From JBBRYB01 sp038238115 (GTDB lineage: Bacteria; Actinomycetota; Actinomycetes; Propionibacteriales; Nocardioidaceae), in assembly GCA_038238115.1 (NCBI GenBank), contig JBBRYB010000101.1:1-8980 (forward strand): 8,980 nucleotides of DNA, given 5' to 3'. Shown here one piece after another: positions 7,121 through 8,980 of this stretch. Under the pieces are notes generated by a model. That model saw only the letters and a program-made list of their open reading frames with translations. It was not told where the DNA came from and searched no databases. Positions within the stretch are counted from its first letter, which is position 1. The number at the start of each line of letters is the position of its first letter. The position numbers and the translations under genes were made by a program.

Positions 7121-7190
7121 AACATAGACGCGGCGCCATTGGTCGTATCCGCGAGGGGTTCGTCTAGCTAGTAACGACGACAATAGATTG

Positions 7191-7508
7191 CGCGAACCGC
7201 TCTGGCGTGTCGGGGGACTCCAGTCCTTGAGGAGAATGGGGTCATGCCAGGGAACACGACGCGGAGGTATTCGTCGGAGCTGAGGGAGCGGGCGGTGCGG
7301 ATGATTGGGGAGGCCGGGACCGGTCATGAGTCGGAGTGGGCGGCGATGGCGAAGGTCGCGGAGCTGCTCGGGATCGGCACCCCGGAGACGGTACGCCAAT
7401 GGGTGCGCCGAGCCGAGGTAGATGCCGTAGACCGACCAGGGACCCACGACCGAGGAGTCTGCGGAGTTGAAATATCTGAAGCGGGAGAACGCCGAGCTAA
7501 AGCGGGCC
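7191..7508 (+). mobile_element. IS3-family insertion sequence remnant (left end and partial orfA)
   Basis: Upstream of orfA, the sequence from about 7191 (GAACCGCTCTGGCGTGTCGG) resembles IS3-type left inverted repeats of actinobacteria, placed about 50 bases before the transposase start as expected. The element stops abruptly near 7508 inside orfA. No orfB, right inverted repeat or target duplication is present, so it is a dead fragment. The left boundary is approximate. Confidence 0.65.
7244..7508 (+). pseudogene. IS3-type transposase orfA fragment, frameshifted
   Basis: ATG 7244 follows GAGGAGAATGGGG. The product begins with the helix-turn-helix of IS3 OrfA: RRYSSELRERAVRMIGE, SEWAAMAKVAELLGIGTPET, then VRQWVRRAEVDAVDRPG. 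Around 7443-7445 an extra C (ACCCACG where ACCACG is expected) shifts the frame by +1. The expected leucine-zipper part TTEESAELKYLKRENAELKR is found in the next frame up to about 7508. The normal continuation of this zipper is lost at that point. OrfA normally binds the IS ends and joins OrfB by programmed frameshifting; this copy cannot. The extra C is too early in the gene to be the programmed site. Confidence 0.85.
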
Positions 7509-7558
7509 GGCCCCCGTGCGACCACTGGCGCTCCTGCCCAAGGAAAGGACCCCTCTTG

Positions 7559-8438
7559 ATGACCGCTGCCACTCCGCTGACCTGGCAGGTAGGCGACATC
7601 CGAATTCATCGCGTGCTCGAAGTCGATCTTCCGCAGGAGACGGGAGCCTGGTTGCTGCCAGAGGCCTCGCCGAACGCCATCGGGAATGTCGGCTGGCTGG
7701 GTGACCCGTGGGTCGACGCGGAGCAAAAGCTGCGGCTGGCCAGCCAGACCTTCGCGTTCGAGGTTGACGGTCAACGGATCCTCGTCGACGCAGGCATCGG
7801 CAACGGCAAGACGCGTGAGAACCCGGCATGGCACGACCTGGAGACGGACTTCCTTTCGCGCCTGCAGGACGCCGGGTTCAGGGACGACGACGTCGACCTG
7901 GTGCTGATCACGCACCTGCACACCGACCATGTGGGCTGGTGCACCCGTGAAGTCGGCGGCATCTGGGAGACGACATTTGGCAACGCTCGCCACGTCGTAG
8001 CACGCGACGAATGGGAGTACTGGGCCGATACCGAGCTCGAGCCCGCGCGCCAGCAGATGTTCGAGGACTCGGTGGACCCCATCCGTGACGCCGGGATCCT
8101 GGACACTGTGGACACCACCACCCCGATCACGGTGGCGCCAGGCATCACGCTCGTCCCGTCGCCCGGCCACACGCCCGGTCACGCCACCATCCGCATCGAC
8201 AGCAAGGGCGAGACCGCGTTCATCACCGGGGACGATACACCACCCAGTGCAGGTCGCCCTGCCCCACATCACCAGCTGTGTTGACATCGATCCCGAGGTC
8301 GCCGTGCGCTCACGCAGAGCGCTTCTCGCGGAGGCACATGAAGGTGGCTACCTAATACTCGGCACCCACTTCCCGGACCCGGTCGCCGTGCGTATCGAGT
8401 CCTCCGCAGATGGCATGATCGCGAACCAGGCCACTTGA
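7559..8438 (+). pseudogene. metallo-beta-lactamase-fold hydrolase, frameshifted near the 3' end
   Basis: ATG 7559 follows AAGGAAAGGA about 9 bases upstream. The product is a class-B-type MBL hydrolase. The Zn motif THLHTDH gives His119, His121, Asp123 and His124; His204 lies in PGHTPGH and Asp225 in ITGDD. After GGGGAC (8228-8233) the frame ends in an unrelated tail at TGA 8282-8284. Moving on one base gives the expected ending IHHPVQVALPHITSCVDIDP, then LGTHFPDPVAVRIE, to TGA 8436-8438. The last Zn-ligand His (GTHFPDP) is therefore cut off in the unshifted product. Repaired length would be about 292 residues, normal for lactonase-like MBL proteins; the substrate is unknown. The upstream IS fragment happens to be in frame, so the open frame really starts at 7244, but that extension is not part of this protein. 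Confidence 0.85.
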
Positions 8439-8461
8439 GTTGTTGACCACTGTTGCCGTCG

Positions 8462-8514
8462 GCGTTATGCGTTATGCGTTATGCGTTATGCGTTATGCGT
8501 TATGCGTTATGCGT
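8462..8514. repeat. heptanucleotide tandem array (GCGTTAT)7 plus GCGT
   Basis: Seven perfect, consecutive copies of GCGTTAT (8462-8510) followed by GCGT. The array lies 23 bases after the hydrolase stop and not inside any recognised gene. Perfect short-unit arrays of this kind expand and contract by slippage. Confidence 0.97.
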
Positions 8515-8888
8515 GAGGCCAGAGGGGGACTATTGCATTGAGCCCTCGTGTGGGGCCGGCACAGCACATGTTCCTGTTCGCCGCCTCGTGGCGAGTCGAC
8601 CGGAGTGTCTTTAGGGGTCGAAATCGTTGCAAAGGATCCGTTTCGCGGGAGATCGTGCGCCGCCGGACCGAACGATTCACGGTGCGACGGTCGCGGGATC
8701 GCTCAACCCAACCGTGCCTTGTTGGGCGACGAGAACATAAGTGAATGCCGGAGACATCGAACGTCGCGAAGCGTCTGCGAGCATTTCCGATGGCTCTCCG
8801 ACGCCAGTTGATGAGCGTACGCTCGTCGGCGGGACCGAACTTTCGTTCTTGGCGGCAATCGCGGATGTTCCGGCAGGTGCCAGACCGG
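8515..8888. other. no convincing gene between tandem array and right-edge gene
   Basis: The three short plus-strand frames here (ending at 8744, 8811 and 8926) lack recognisable motifs and overlap one another; none has a clear ribosome binding site. Besides the dyad at 8813-8824 nothing specific is seen. Confidence 0.4.
8813..8824. promoter_or_regulatory. 12-bp perfect palindrome GAGCGTACGCTC
   Basis: A perfect dyad, extendable to 18 bases (8810-8827) with one T-G mismatch. It lies just downstream of the minus-strand gene that ends at 8889. It could be an operator-like protein-binding site; without a loop it is unlikely to act as a terminator. No function is assigned. Confidence 0.25.
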
Positions 8889-8980
8889 TCAGTCGAGATC
8901 GAAGGCGGCGTGGATCGCCGCAGTAAGTGCTGTCTCCTGCTCGCTGAGCAGGGTGCCGAGCTGACGACCGAGGGCGCTGA
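8889..8980 (-). CDS. unidentified protein, C-terminal 29 residues (partial)
   Basis: Reading the minus strand inward from the right edge gives an open frame of 29 codons that ends at TGA (8891-8889). The sequence, including LGRQLGTLLSEQETALTAAI and ending HAAFDLD, has the amphipathic helix pattern and codon bias of a real protein, and differs from the Arg-rich noise nearby. It is too short to assign a family. Confidence 0.45.
   Translation of the reverse strand, partial: SALGRQLGTLLSEQETALTAAIHAAFDLD

Noticed and set aside
7436..7450. OrfA frameshift considered as the programmed IS3 frameshift site
   Set aside because: It is a +1 step at ACCCACG, before the leucine zipper, without an A-rich slippery run; the programmed -1 site lies at the orfA/orfB overlap, which is missing here.
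6437..8287. 616-residue minus-strand open frame opposite the hydrolase and MBL genes
   Set aside because: It is the antisense shadow of two genes with clear catalytic motifs; absence of stops is expected from GC-rich codon bias, and no motif is seen in it.
8462..8514. Heptamer array considered as a plasmid iteron origin
   Set aside because: Units are directly adjacent and only 7 bases, with no Rep gene or AT-rich region nearby; iterons are usually 18-22 bases.

Overview
This is a high-GC window with strong G/C bias at third codon positions, GTG starts and purine-rich ribosome binding sites. That suggests an actinobacterium; genus and species cannot be read from the sequence. The protein families fit: a lysylphosphatidylglycerol-synthase-type membrane protein, a plasmid/ICE-type ParB, a DUF932 phage/plasmid protein and an EphB-like epoxide hydrolase.

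Left edge (1-1077). The 5' part of a membrane flippase-like gene runs off the left end on the minus strand. A roughly 500-base gene-poor stretch follows, then a complete tRNA-Lys(CTT) with a good terminator hairpin.

Decayed integrative element (1080-4690). Ninety bases past the tRNA 3' end, and pointing at it, lies the C-terminal third of a tyrosine recombinase. This is the classical layout of an element integrated into a tRNA 3' end. Further in are an intact SRPBCC gene, a possible 13-residue scrap of a second tyrosine recombinase, a 5'-truncated ParB-family gene with an in-frame TGA near its 3' end, and a DUF932 gene that needs two single-base corrections to read through. ParB and DUF932 lie 27 bases apart and look like a former plasmid- or ICE-type operon.

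Cargo (4900-7120). An apparently intact small protein with four cysteines (putative treble-clef zinc ribbon) is followed by a TetR-type regulator that lacks its DNA-binding half. Next comes an epoxide-hydrolase-family alpha/beta hydrolase with all catalytic residues, although its natural N-terminus seems to be out of frame.

IS and MBL region (7121-8980). An IS3-type orfA fragment with a +1 frameshift and a truncated 3' end sits directly upstream of a metallo-beta-lactamase-fold hydrolase gene, which is itself frameshifted near its 3' end. By accident the orfA frame runs in frame into the hydrolase and gives a misleading 346-residue open frame. Downstream is a perfect heptanucleotide tandem array (7 copies of GCGTTAT), then non-coding sequence and the last 29 codons of an unidentified minus-strand gene.

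Overall, I do not see a new functional system. The window reads as the eroded remains of a tRNA-anchored mobile element plus accessory metabolic genes. The notable signal is the density of lesions: five single-step frame changes and one nonsense codon in about 4.9 kb, plus at least four truncations. Either real decay or indel errors in the assembly could explain the frame changes, and reads would decide which.
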